Counted from the stretch's first letter, positions 17,651 to 26,604 are shown. The stretch: 64,000 nucleotides of DNA from Pseudarthrobacter siccitolerans (GCF_001046895.1 NZ_CAQI01000053.1:558001-622000); one strand, 5' to 3'. Numbers and translations: made by a program. The notes: generated by a model from the sequence alone, not told the origin.

Positions 17651-18520
17651 TCAGGGCTTGGATGCCTGGCGGCGGAAAAAATCGAGGGTGGCGTCGGCGG
17701 CTTTTGCCGCGGCGGCAGGGTCCTGCCCCGGCAGCTGCCACATGTGGTCGGCGCCTTCAATCAGCAAAAGTTCGACGTCGGCGCCCGCGGCTTCCAGTGC
17801 CGCGGCCAGGGTGGCGGACTGGGCCGGCGGGACGAAGCGGTCCGCGGTGCCGTGCGCCAGGAAGAAGGGCGGGGCGTGGTTGCCCGCGTAGGTGAGGGGG
17901 CTGGCGGCGGCTGCCTTGTCCGGCGCCTGAGCCGGCTGGGCACCCAGGAGCAGGGCCTCGCGCGAGCCCGGATCGTCGGCGCTGGCGATGGCGTTGGGGA
18001 GGCGTTGTGCGCCCATGTGGAGGAGGTCGGTGGGCGGGTACCAGGCGGCGACGGCGGCAACAGTGTCGCTGATGCCGGCCTCATTACCCGCGTATTCCAT
18101 AGACCCTGCGGTCAGCCCCACCAGGCTGGCCAGGTGCCCGCCGGCAGAATCACCCCACGCGTAGATCCTGTCCGGGTCCACGATGTAGTCCGCGGCGTTC
18201 GTACGGAGCCAGCGCACCGCCGCTTTGGCGTCCAGCAGCTGGGCCGGGAAATGGGCTACGGAACTCAGCCGGTAATCGGCCGAGGCCACCACAAAACCGG
18301 CGTCCACCAGGCGTTCGATGGGGCTCAGGTCCAGCATGTCCACCTGCAGACCGAGGGAGGAGCGGCCACCAACCCGCCAGCCGCCGCCATGGAAGTGGAC
18401 GATTGCCGGCAAGGGGCCGGACTGCTGCCCGCCTGCGGGGAGGTAGAGGTCAAGCAGCAGCGGCGCTGAGCCCTCAGGGTGGGCGAATTCAACGCCCTTC
18501 AGAACCCGCCCTGCCGTCAT
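17651..18520 (-). CDS. Alpha/beta hydrolase (HSL/esterase D type)
   Basis: A 289-residue hydrolase with the oxyanion motif VHFHGGGWRVGG (about residue 45), the nucleophile elbow AWGDSAGGHLASLVGL (Ser about 125) and the late region PFFLAHGTADRFVPP carrying the acid, then GADHMWQ with the His. All triad positions are present. I prefer the ATG at 18520 (GGAG 7 nt upstream) over one at 18532. It lies 51 bp before the FAH-family gene. It is probably an esterase acting on an acylated or depside intermediate. Confidence 0.85.
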   Translation of the reverse strand: MTAGRVLKGVEFAHPEGSAPLLLDLYLPAGGQQSGPLPAIVHFHGGGWRVGGRSSLGLQVDMLDLSPIERLVDAGFVVASADYRLSSVAHFPAQLLDAKAAVRWLRTNAADYIVDPDRIYAWGDSAGGHLASLVGLTAGSMEYAGNEAGISDTVAAVAAWYPPTDLLHMGAQRLPNAIASADDPGSREALLLGAQPAQAPDKAAAASPLTYAGNHAPPFFLAHGTADRFVPPAQSATLAAALEAAGADVELLLIEGADHMWQLPGQDPAAAAKAADATLDFFRRQASKP

Positions 18521-18691
18521 CGTTGACTCCATGTCTTACCGCGCCGTTTCGTTCATGCGCCGGGCCACCAGTGTGGACCGCGTCACTATTCAACTTTCGC
18601 GTACAGGGAGTCTGCTCCGCGTGGCTGCTTTCACTGAATGAAACAGCTTCGGGAGCGTTTGCTAGTCAGCCCTTGGTGTCCCCCCGCGGGA

Positions 18692-18760
18692 CCGGAGTTT
18701 TTGTCCAGTTACGCAGGGTTCCGGGGCGGCGAAGTCTGCATATCTGGACAAAAACTCCGG
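18692..18760. repeat. Long-armed inverted repeat in an operon gap
   Basis: Perfect 17-bp arms CCGGAGTTTTTGTCCAG (18692-18708) and its complement (18744-18760), separated by a 35-bp GC-rich spacer that itself has CAG/CTG ends. It lies in the 252-bp gap between two hydrolase genes of the otherwise tightly packed minus-strand series. It has no T-tail, so it is not a classic terminator. A mobile REP/MITE-like hairpin or an RNA processing site are options. Confidence 0.7.
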
Positions 18761-18784
18761 GGGTGGGGGAAGTGGGGCCCGGCG

Positions 18785-19729
18785 CTAGTCAGCTTTCACC
18801 GAGGCCAGCTCCTGGGCCAGGAAATCCAGGACGGGCTGCGCCTCCGGGCTGCCTGCAGCGTGGTTGAGGTGCCCGTGGACGGCGCCGCGGGCAAGGTAAT
18901 AGGACACCGCAACTCCGGCCTGCTCCAGGTTGGCCGCGAACAGCTCGGAGGAACCGCGGACGTCGTCGTACTCGCACGCAACAATGGCCGTCGGCGGCAG
19001 CCCGGACGGATCCGCGTAGCCGGGCATCGCATACGAGGACGCCATACTCACGGGCCCGCCCACGTAGTTCTCGGCATTCCGCACGCAGTCCTCGAGCGTG
19101 AAGCGCAGGTGCCGAGGCAGCGTCTCCATGACCCCCTCGTCCAGTCCGCCCGCTGGCGGCGGCAATTCGGCGTGGAGGAAGGGGTAGGCCAGCAGGAGCT
19201 TCGCGGGGAGCGGCTTGCCGGCGTCGGTCAGGTAGAGCGCGGCGCCCACGCCGAGGTTGCCGCCGGCGCCCGCTCCGCCCAGACACAGGAGTTTCGGGGC
19301 CAGTCCGAGTTCGGCGGCGTTCCGGCGGATCCAGAACCAGGCGGCCAGCGCGTCCTCATGGGGCACGGGAAAGTGCACCCCGTCGCGGGCCAGCCGGTAG
19401 TCGACGGACAGGACGGGGATTCCGGCGGCGGCGAGCACGCGCCCCAGATAGTCGGATTCAGGCATGTCCAGGCTGCCGCTGACGAAACCGCCGCCGTGCA
19501 GCCACACGAGCGCCGGCCCGCCCGGGGAGGACGGTTCGCCGTAGATCCGGATATTTACCGGCCCTCGCCGGCCTTCCGCGGCGACAGTGCGGATGGGCAC
19601 GTCGGGACCCACCTGGCTGGGCAGGGTTTCCGGTCCTTCGGGTGCCGCCATATACAAGGCGAAACCAGCGTCAGGCGCGAGCATCCCGCCATCGGACGGC
19701 ACGGACGCCTCCCCCTGCCGGACTGTCAT
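18785..19729 (-). CDS. Alpha/beta hydrolase-fold protein lacking the catalytic serine
   Basis: A 314-residue HSL-family protein with a good oxyanion motif, WLHGGGFVSGSLDMPESDYL (about residue 80), and YRLARDGVHFPVPHEDALAA (about 120). At the nucleophile elbow it reads CLGGAGAGGNLG, where the family has G-[DA]-S-A-G-G-N. Serine is replaced by glycine (codons GGC GGA GCG GGC GCC GGC GGC AAC). The later His region GAVHGHLNHAAGS is kept. It may be a pseudo-enzyme, or use another chemistry. It overlaps the next upstream gene by 4 bp (ATGA), so it is translated from the rhamnosidase operon. Confidence 0.82.
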   Translation of the reverse strand: MTVRQGEASVPSDGGMLAPDAGFALYMAAPEGPETLPSQVGPDVPIRTVAAEGRRGPVNIRIYGEPSSPGGPALVWLHGGGFVSGSLDMPESDYLGRVLAAAGIPVLSVDYRLARDGVHFPVPHEDALAAWFWIRRNAAELGLAPKLLCLGGAGAGGNLGVGAALYLTDAGKPLPAKLLLAYPFLHAELPPPAGGLDEGVMETLPRHLRFTLEDCVRNAENYVGGPVSMASSYAMPGYADPSGLPPTAIVACEYDDVRGSSELFAANLEQAGVAVSYYLARGAVHGHLNHAAGSPEAQPVLDFLAQELASVKAD

Positions 19730-20709
19730 GGCCGGCCCAGCTTCCCGGCGAAGAAGCCGACGGCGGCAGCAAGGATGGTGTCCAGCTGGTCCTCGGCCCC
19801 GAAAAAGCAGTGGTCGCCGCCCTTGATGGTGACCACTTCATGTTCCACGCCTGCTTTGGCGAGCGCCGCGGCCAGGAGGTCGGTCTGCGAGTGCGGCACC
19901 AGACCGTCACTGTCGCCGTGGATCAGCAGGAAGGGCGCCGCGTCGGCGGTGACGTAACTGACCGGGCTTGCGGCAGCCAACAGCGCGGGATCGTCCGAGC
20001 CGCCCACCAGCATGTACTCGGGCTGCAGCGACATTCCGGCCGGAACAGCAGCGGTCAACGCCGGCGGAAAGAGCCCTTCCGGCGTGTTCATCGGCGGGAT
20101 GTCCACGAGCGAGGAGACACCGTAGAAGTCGACGACGGCGCTGACGCCGCTGGGGTGCCCCTGCGCGCCGAGCCCGCCGTGCAGGTCGTCCCTGCCGCCC
20201 GTCAGTCCCAGCAGTGCTACCAGGTGCCCGCCGGCGGATTCACCCCAGGCGCCGAACCGTTCCGGATCCACGCCGAGGTCCGCCGCATACTCGCGCAGGA
20301 ATCGGACGGCCGCCTTCAGGTCGTGCAGCTGCGCCGGGAACGGCGCCTCCAGGCAATGCCGGTAGTCCACGGTGGCGCAGGCGATTCCAGCCTCGTTGAG
20401 CAGCCGGAATACCGAATCCGGCGCAAAGGTGGGCGGCAGTTCGCGGCGGTCGCCCAGCTGGAAGGCTCCGCCGTGGACCCACACCACCAGCGGCACGGGC
20501 GCCGTGGCACGGCGCGGCAGCCAGATGTCCATCTTGAGCGGCCGGAACCCGATGGCCCGCGCATAGGTGACTTCGCGGTGCACTGCGGAAACGTCCGAGA
20601 CGTTTTCGGGCACGCCCGGCGCGTCGAAGACCGGGAACGGGGGAACGTCCACACCTCCGGGCCGGGCAGTATCAGTTTCGTAGACCTCAGTGGTTTCGTT
20701 GACACTCAT
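19726..20709 (-). CDS. Alpha/beta hydrolase (esterase)
   Basis: A 327-residue HSL/BD-FAE-type hydrolase with VVWVHGGAFQLGDRRELPP (about residue 75) as oxyanion region, FGAWGESAGGHLVALLGL (Ser about 155), and the late FLLIHGDSDGLVPHSQT and GGDHCFFG supplying Asp and His. All triad residues are present. Its start overlaps the rhamnosidase stop by 4 bp and its stop overlaps the following hydrolase by 4 bp. Acyl groups on flavonoid rhamnosides, or the quercetinase depside product, are plausible substrates. Confidence 0.87.
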   Translation of the reverse strand: MSVNETTEVYETDTARPGGVDVPPFPVFDAPGVPENVSDVSAVHREVTYARAIGFRPLKMDIWLPRRATAPVPLVVWVHGGAFQLGDRRELPPTFAPDSVFRLLNEAGIACATVDYRHCLEAPFPAQLHDLKAAVRFLREYAADLGVDPERFGAWGESAGGHLVALLGLTGGRDDLHGGLGAQGHPSGVSAVVDFYGVSSLVDIPPMNTPEGLFPPALTAAVPAGMSLQPEYMLVGGSDDPALLAAASPVSYVTADAAPFLLIHGDSDGLVPHSQTDLLAAALAKAGVEHEVVTIKGGDHCFFGAEDQLDTILAAAVGFFAGKLGRP

Positions 20710-23459
20710 GGCGCGTTCCTTACAAGTTGGGGGCTTTCGGCAAGCTGGGGTGTTTCGGCAGTTCCGCCGCTGGCGACGTCAAAGTGGTGCTTCCCGGGGC
20801 CGACGACGGCGGGAGGCCGGCCGGGCAGGCGGACTTCGGCGGTGGTCCCGGCCGGGACGGTGGCACTCACCCGCAGGCCGCCGTCGTCCGCTGTCCATTC
20901 CACCTCAATCAGGCCGTGAGGTCCCTGATGCGAGGTGGCCGCGGAGGTGAGTCCGGCGCCGGGGCGCGGTTCGATGATGATCCGTTCGTAGCCCGCGCTG
21001 CCCGGGGCCTGTCGCAGGCCGGCGGTGAAGCGGTGGAGGAAGGACACCACGGCGCCCTTGCTGTAGTGGTTCAGGGACTGGTGCGGGGCTCCGTCGGCGT
21101 CGATGCCGTTCCAGAGCTCCCACATAGTGGTGGCGCCGCGGTCCACCATCACCAGCCAGGAAGGTTCCGAGTCCTGCATCAGCAGCTCGTAGGCGAGGTC
21201 CAGTTCACCGTTGTCGGCGAGGACGGGCAGCAAATAGGGCGTGGCCAGGAAGCCGGTACCCACGTGCGTATCCGCCGCCCTGACCAGTTCGACGAGCTGG
21301 GCCGTCACCCCGGCGCGCTTTTCCTCGCCGACGAGGTCAAACGCGAGGGCACGCACGCAGTTGGCCTGGCTGGGCTGGGTGACCTGCCCGGCAGCGTCGA
21401 GGTATTCCGTTTCCCAGGCCTGCCTTACGTGCTCTGAAAGTTCAGCGAGCACGGCGGCTTCCTCCCCGCGGCCGAGGACAACGGCGATCCTGGCGAGCAG
21501 CACGGTGGTGTTCCGGTAGTAGGCGGTGGCCACAATGCCGTGGTCGGCGGAGCGGGCGGCGAAGAGATCCGGTTCCGGGCCGTCCGGTTCCATCCATTCA
21601 CCCCAGTGGAAGCCGGTGTCCCAAAGGTACTTCTCGTGTGGAGCCGGGGTGGGGCTGGGCGCCTCGCGGTCCGGGTGCCGGCCGGATTCTGCGGTGGTCC
21701 GGACGAAGTCCATCCAGCGGTTCATCCCGTCCCAGTTTTCGGCGAGGATTCCGGTGTCCCCAGTGGCCAGGTATAGCTCCCATGGCACCATCACCATGGC
21801 GTCGCCCCAGCCGGCAGAACCGTTGACGAAGGCCAGAAAGTCCGTCGAGGTGATGCCGGGGCCGGGCGACGGGGAAATGTTGGCAATAACGCCGTTCTCC
21901 CACTGATCGGCACGGACATCGTTCAGCCACTTCCGCGAGAAGCCGGCGACATCGAAGAGATATGCAGCTGTGGGTATAAAAAGCTGCCAGTCCCCCGTCC
22001 AGCCTGCCTTTTCGCGCTGGGGGCAGTCCGTGGGGACCTCGCAGGCGTTGTCCCGGAAGCTCCACTCAACCATCTCGTGAAGCCTGTTGAGCCGCTCATC
22101 GCTGCAGGTGAAGGTGCCGAGGGGCTCAAGATCGGTCTGGACGAGGCAGGCGGTGATGTCCTCGGGTGCAAGGTCCGCGGTGAGGCCGCGGACGGAGACG
22201 TATTGGAATCCGTGGGTAGTATGCCGCGGTTCGAATACTTCGCCCGGAGCGCCCGACGCCGTCACCTCATCAACCTGCCCGGCGGACAGGAACTGGCCCG
22301 GGTGGCTGAAGTCGAGCGGGCGCAGGTGGTCCTGGGTCACGTCGCCGTCGGCGGCGAGCGCCTCGCCGTACACCAGAGTGACCTTCTCGCCCGCCGCGCC
22401 GAGCCTGCTGAGGCGCACCCAGCCGTGGAGGTTCTGGCCGAAATCCACCACCTGGCGCCCTCCCGCAAGCCGGGTGATGGCTACCGGTGCGAGCTCTTCC
22501 ACGATTCGCGTGGGCGGTGCTACCGGGCCGGTCAAGGTTTCGTAATCGCCGTTCCGGACGACGGCGTCACCTGCCGGGGCTGCGGCCGTTCCGTTTGCTG
22601 CCATCTTCCGGAAGTCCACCCGCTGGCCGGCCATCAGGTCGGCGCTGAGGATCTCCGTTGGCGAGACCCGCCAGGACTCATCGGTGCCGATGACCGTTCT
22701 GCTGTCCCCCAACTGAATCTCCAACTGCGCAAGGAGGGCAGTGTGCGTGCCGTACATGTCGGCGTCGCGCGTGAAGCCGAAGGTTCCGCGGTACCAGCCG
22801 TCCGTGAGAACGGCGCGGAGGGTGTTGGCGCCGGGACGCAGCAGTGCGGTGACGTCGTAGGCCTGGACCTGCAGGGTGGTGTTGTAGCTGGTGGAGCCGG
22901 GGGTGAGCTGCTGGTCGCCCACGCGCTGTCCATTGAGGAACAGCTCGTAAATACCGTGGGCAGTGGCGTAGACGCGAGCCCATGCCGGCACGGTGTCCAG
23001 CGTAAACGTCTTTTCGAGGGCATAGCCGGGCCGTTCGCCGGGCGCGGGGACGTCCGGCTCCTCCGGCCCGATCCATTGCGCCCGCCAGTCGGAAGGGCGC
23101 AGGAGTCCGAGTTCCACCGGCATGGCGTCGGACCAGGGGCTGAGCGTTTCGGTGCCGCTGGCATCTGTAGTCCAGGTCCGCACCCGCCATTCGAACCGGC
23201 TGCGGGACTGCAATGCCGGGCCGGCGTACGGCACCAGCAGGTGCTGCGCGGACTGCACGCGGCCGGTGTCCCAGCCGTTGCTGGCGGTAATTTGGTACGC
23301 GGTTTGAGCTGTAGTTTCAGCCGGCGACTTCCAGCTGAGGCGGGGCCGGGTAATGGTGATGCCCATTGCCTCGCGCAGGTGCTCCGCACGAAGCCGGGTG
23401 GGCGCGGCGGGAGCCAGCAGGGTTTCCTCGACGCCGGCGTCGAGACTGGTGGAGGTCAT
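20706..23459 (-). CDS. Alpha-L-rhamnosidase, GH78
   Basis: A 917-residue GH78 enzyme that should release terminal L-rhamnose. Domain order: an N-terminal Ig-like domain (EHLREAMGITITRPRLSWKS, about 25-140), the rhamnosidase N domain (GIYELFLNGQRVGDQQLTPG, about 170-330), a concanavalin-like linker domain, the (alpha/alpha)6 catalytic barrel (about 440-800) and a C-terminal beta domain. The catalytic stretch DCPQREKAGWTGDWQLF (about 472-488) holds the acid residues of the family, and GATTMWELWNG (about 773) holds the second conserved Glu. ATG 23459 is preceded by AGGAG at 8 nt; a longer reading to 24155 would run through the divergent IclR gene. No signal peptide, so the rhamnoside is taken up first. 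It is the first gene of the minus-strand operon. Confidence 0.93.
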   Translation of the reverse strand: MTSTSLDAGVEETLLAPAAPTRLRAEHLREAMGITITRPRLSWKSPAETTAQTAYQITASNGWDTGRVQSAQHLLVPYAGPALQSRSRFEWRVRTWTTDASGTETLSPWSDAMPVELGLLRPSDWRAQWIGPEEPDVPAPGERPGYALEKTFTLDTVPAWARVYATAHGIYELFLNGQRVGDQQLTPGSTSYNTTLQVQAYDVTALLRPGANTLRAVLTDGWYRGTFGFTRDADMYGTHTALLAQLEIQLGDSRTVIGTDESWRVSPTEILSADLMAGQRVDFRKMAANGTAAAPAGDAVVRNGDYETLTGPVAPPTRIVEELAPVAITRLAGGRQVVDFGQNLHGWVRLSRLGAAGEKVTLVYGEALAADGDVTQDHLRPLDFSHPGQFLSAGQVDEVTASGAPGEVFEPRHTTHGFQYVSVRGLTADLAPEDITACLVQTDLEPLGTFTCSDERLNRLHEMVEWSFRDNACEVPTDCPQREKAGWTGDWQLFIPTAAYLFDVAGFSRKWLNDVRADQWENGVIANISPSPGPGITSTDFLAFVNGSAGWGDAMVMVPWELYLATGDTGILAENWDGMNRWMDFVRTTAESGRHPDREAPSPTPAPHEKYLWDTGFHWGEWMEPDGPEPDLFAARSADHGIVATAYYRNTTVLLARIAVVLGRGEEAAVLAELSEHVRQAWETEYLDAAGQVTQPSQANCVRALAFDLVGEEKRAGVTAQLVELVRAADTHVGTGFLATPYLLPVLADNGELDLAYELLMQDSEPSWLVMVDRGATTMWELWNGIDADGAPHQSLNHYSKGAVVSFLHRFTAGLRQAPGSAGYERIIIEPRPGAGLTSAATSHQGPHGLIEVEWTADDGGLRVSATVPAGTTAEVRLPGRPPAVVGPGKHHFDVASGGTAETPQLAESPQLVRNAP

Positions 23460-23538
23460 ACAGGAGGCTCCTGAACGTGGGACAGCTGGAGTTCCAGCTT
23501 CGTTTCCGGCAGGCGGCCGGCCACAGGCTTCTTTCATT

Positions 23539-23560
23539 GGTTGGAATAGTATTGGTAACC
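23539..23560. promoter_or_regulatory. Possible IclR operator between divergent genes
   Basis: An imperfect palindrome in the rhamnosidase/IclR intergenic region, with outer GGTT / AACC and a central AATA-G-TATT. The arm spacing is unequal by one base. The position fits control of both genes, but the symmetry is only moderate. Confidence 0.35.
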
Positions 23561-23603
23561 CGCGGACTCCGGTCCGAACTTCCAACGGCGCAAGGACTCC
23601 AGC

Positions 23604-24434
23604 ATGACTGTCCCCCCGGACCCCGACACCACTCCCGCCCGCGGGAAGCGGCCCAAACAGGGCGAACCGGTGATTGACCGGGCGCTGAGCCTGCTCGCGG
23701 TCTTTTCCGACCGCCGTCGTGCCTTGACCCTCTCTGAACTGGCCCGCCATGCCGGGATGCCTGCGCCCACGGCGCTGCGCCTGATCGCCCGGCTGGTGGC
23801 GTGGGGTGCGCTGGAACGGCTCGACGACGGCAGGTACGTTGTGGGGGTCCGGCTGTGGGAGGTTGCATCCCTGTCGCCGCGCGGCCATGGCGTGCGCGAG
23901 ATTGCGCTGCCTTACCTCGAGGATCTGTTTGAGGTGACCCGGCACCACGTCCTGCTGGCCGTCCGCGACAACGAGGAGGCGGTGCTGATCGAGCGGCTGT
24001 CGTCCAAGGATGCGACGGAAGTGGCGTACCGGGTGGGCGGGCGCGCGCCGCTGCGGAGTACCGCCGTCGGGCTGGTGCTGCTGGCCGGCGCGGACCAGCA
24101 GTTCCAGGAAGCCACGCTCCGGAAGCCGCCGGAGAACGAGCCCGGGGTGGAGCACATGCCGGAGGGCCAGCTGCGCCGGACCCTGTCCGATGTGCGGCGC
24201 ACCGGCGTAGCCATGATCCGCCGCTCCGCCCCGTCCCGGACGGTGTCCGTGGCGTCGCCGATTTTTGACGCGCAGGGTGCGGTGGTGGCGGCGCTGTCCA
24301 TCGTGGTGCCGGACGGCTCAACGCCGCCCAACGTGCTGGCCCCGGCTGTCCGGGCCACCGCGCGTGCGGTGTCCAGGAACCTGGGCCACCTTGCCGAAGT
24401 CAGCCCTGACGTGCGGACGCACTCGGAGGGGTGA
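23604..24434 (+). CDS. IclR-family transcriptional regulator
   Basis: This 276-residue regulator has a winged HTH (RRALTLSELARHAGMPAPTA, about residues 35-60) and the C-terminal IclR effector domain (VEHMPEGQLRRTLSDVRRTG and VASPIFDAQGAVVAALSIVV). It is divergent from the rhamnosidase operon, with 144 bp between starts, and is the natural regulator of that operon. Effectors of this family are often aromatic acids, in keeping with a flavonoid or protocatechuate-type signal. Confidence 0.9.
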   Translation: MTVPPDPDTTPARGKRPKQGEPVIDRALSLLAVFSDRRRALTLSELARHAGMPAPTALRLIARLVAWGALERLDDGRYVVGVRLWEVASLSPRGHGVREIALPYLEDLFEVTRHHVLLAVRDNEEAVLIERLSSKDATEVAYRVGGRAPLRSTAVGLVLLAGADQQFQEATLRKPPENEPGVEHMPEGQLRRTLSDVRRTGVAMIRRSAPSRTVSVASPIFDAQGAVVAALSIVVPDGSTPPNVLAPAVRATARAVSRNLGHLAEVSPDVRTHSEG

Positions 24435-24447
24435 CCGCTCACGGTAC

Positions 24448-25171
24448 GGGTGGTTGGTGCCGTCGCGGTCACCCCGCATCAGCCGCGGCAGACATCTTAA
24501 GGGCCGCCCGGGATGGCTTCCGAAGGGCCCAGGACCTCTCACGCCATGCGCGGGGAAAGATCCTGGACTCTGCAGCGGCGGACATCGAGGCGCGGACCGA
24601 GGAGTTCGCGCAGACCATCACCGCCGAAAGCGGCAAAACCATCCGGCAGGCGCGCAAGGAAGTGCTCCGGGCAGTCAACACACTGCGCCTGTCGGCGACG
24701 GAAGCGCGCAGAAACGCCGGGGAGGTCATCCCCTTTGACTCCTACGAAGGCTCAGAGGACCGGACCGGGTGGTACTCCCGCGAGCCGCTGGGCATTGTAG
24801 CGGCCGTTACGCCGTTCACTGATCCGCTGAACCTGGTGGCGCACAAGATCGGCCCGGCCATCGCCGCGGGCAACGCCGTCATCCTCAAGCCTTCCGCACT
24901 GTCTCCCTTGTCCGCGTAACTGCTCGCCGACGCACTTGCCAAGAGCGGACTTCCCGAGGGGATCCTCACGGTGGTCCACGGAGGACGTGATCTGGCTGAA
25001 GCCATCATCCGGACCCGTGACGTCCGGATGGTGTCCTTTACGGGGGGCTTCTCCACCGGAGAGAGCATCGCACACACCGCAGGACTGAAAAAGCTTTCCA
25101 TGGACCTTGGCGGGAATGCCCCTGTCATCGTGATGGCGGACGCGGACCTCGAAACCGTGAGCGCCCTTTAA
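24448..25171 (+). pseudogene. Aldehyde dehydrogenase pseudogene
   Basis: The sequence encodes an NAD-dependent aldehyde dehydrogenase core (TEEFAQTITAESGKTIRQAR, then TPFTDPLNLVAHKIGPAIAA, KLSMDLGGNAPVIVMADADL) but is broken in at least three ways. The N-terminal strand (VVGAVAVT) is in another frame, there is an in-frame TAA at 24917-24919 where the family reads LSALLA, and it stops at the glycine-rich SMDLGG region before the catalytic Cys. If once part of the rhamnose locus it could have been a lactaldehyde dehydrogenase; this is a guess. The gene ends abruptly against a HAD fragment. Confidence 0.88.
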
Positions 25172-25172
25172 G

Positions 25173-25211
25173 CTGCGTGCTGATCGACATGGACGGAACC
25201 CTGCTGGACTT
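25173..25211 (+). pseudogene. N-terminal scrap of a HAD-family phosphatase
   Basis: Directly after the broken aldehyde dehydrogenase the sequence reads CVLIDMDGTLLDF. This is the DxDGTL nucleophile motif at the start of HAD phosphatases. The reading then dissolves into AT-richer DNA. It marks a deletion or recombination breakpoint between the GC-rich catabolic locus and the accessory region. Confidence 0.6.
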
Positions 25212-25392
25212 TTTGTTCAGAAGCTGCATTTTTTTGGGGCCCGAGCGCTTTAAATTCTCGATGCGAAAAGCTAGTTTTCACTATCGATCTCGTGAGGCTC
25301 ATTGACTTTCAGAAGCACTTGTTCTAGATTCGCAGATCACAAACCTGCTAGACCCCTTCGCAAATTCGAAAATTCTCACATGGGATTGAACT

Positions 25393-26604
25393 GTGAATGC
25401 GTTGAACGACGATACCGTCATGATTCTTGGCGGCGACGGATATCTGGGCTGGACGCTGGGGCTGGCCATGGCCAGCCGGACAAACCGGCAGGTCGTCTTG
25501 GTGGATAACCTCATCAAGCGCCGATGGGAAAAAGAGGCAGGGGCCAAGGTCCTGGTGCCGCTCCAAAGCCCCAAAATCCGGGTCGCGCACTACACCCGGA
25601 TCTTCGGCAAAGCGAACCTGTCCTTTGAGAAGGTCGAACTTCTGGACTCTCAAGCTGTTGAGGATGTGGTGGCCAAGTACCGGCCGGCCGTGATCATTAA
25701 CGCGGCCCAGCAGCCCTCCGCACCGTTCTCCATGAGCAGCGCCAAGAATGCCGCCGCTACATTCTCGAACAACATTGTCGGCCACCTCAACGTGCTGTGG
25801 GCCATCGCCGAGCGCAGTAAAGCCACCAGATACATCAAGCTCGGCTCCGGCGGTTGCTATATGGCCACCGACACCGACTATGTACCGCTTGGCAGGCACG
25901 ACTTTACCTTCGAACATCAAGGCAAGCAGCACAAGATTCTGCAAAGCATCATCCCCATGCAGGCCACCGACTTCTACCATCAGTCAAAGATTGCCGACGT
26001 GCTGATCGATGACCTCTGCACCAAGATGTGGGGCTTGAAGGTCATTACCGTCCAGCAGGCCACCATCTTTGGCGCGACCATTCCGGAAAACCATTCAAAG
26101 GAATGCGGCAGCCTGGCGGCCCGGTTTAATTACGACGCCGTCTTCGGCACCGTTTTCAACCGATTTGTCTGCCAGATGGTCATCGGCCACCCCCTCACAG
26201 TCTATGGAGACGGTACCCAGAAGACCGGCTTGATCAGCCTCACGGATACGGCCGACAACTTCCTCAAGCTGGCGGACCTCGAGGTTGAACCGGGCGAACA
26301 CATGGTGATGCACAATTACGCCCACCGGTTGAGCATTGGCGAAATCGCACAGAAGCTGGCAGAGATCGATCCCTCGGCGGAGATCCATTACCTTGAGAAC
26401 CCCCGCCAGGAACCCGCCGGCAAGCTGGACCCGGAAGTGGAATTGCATGAGGCCATCCAGGACACACACACGAACAAGGAAGAGCGGCTTCAGGCCGAAA
26501 TGGCCAACATGCTTGAATTCACGCACCGCTATAAGGACAACATCGACCCGTCTATTATCCTGCCCAAGGTCACCTGGTCGGTGGGAGAGGTAAACGCTGG
26601 CTAA
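25393..26604 (+). CDS. SQD1-like NAD-dependent epimerase (UDP-sulfoquinovose synthase family)
   Basis: A 403-residue extended short-chain dehydrogenase/reductase. It opens with the NAD site MILGGDGYLGWTLGLAMA and keeps the features of SQD1: SAPFSM, KLGSGGCYMA, SFYH-like DFYHQSKIAD (Tyr-x3-Lys), YDAVFGTVFNRF, GHPLTVYGDGTQKTG and the late PKVTWSVG. SQD1 makes UDP-sulfoquinovose from UDP-glucose and sulfite. No SQD2 glycosyltransferase is nearby, so sulfolipid synthesis is not shown, and a related nucleotide sugar or sulfonate reaction is possible. It has a GTG start, a weak SD, and converges on a class V aminotransferase gene with a 65-bp gap. It is an island in decayed DNA. Confidence 0.82.
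   Translation: MNALNDDTVMILGGDGYLGWTLGLAMASRTNRQVVLVDNLIKRRWEKEAGAKVLVPLQSPKIRVAHYTRIFGKANLSFEKVELLDSQAVEDVVAKYRPAVIINAAQQPSAPFSMSSAKNAAATFSNNIVGHLNVLWAIAERSKATRYIKLGSGGCYMATDTDYVPLGRHDFTFEHQGKQHKILQSIIPMQATDFYHQSKIADVLIDDLCTKMWGLKVITVQQATIFGATIPENHSKECGSLAARFNYDAVFGTVFNRFVCQMVIGHPLTVYGDGTQKTGLISLTDTADNFLKLADLEVEPGEHMVMHNYAHRLSIGEIAQKLAEIDPSAEIHYLENPRQEPAGKLDPEVELHEAIQDTHTNKEERLQAEMANMLEFTHRYKDNIDPSIILPKVTWSVGEVNAG

Noticed and set aside
20706..24155. A 1149-residue version of the rhamnosidase
   Set aside because: The added N-terminus is antisense to the IclR gene; the ATG at 23459 has a good SD and the expected GH78 N-terminus.
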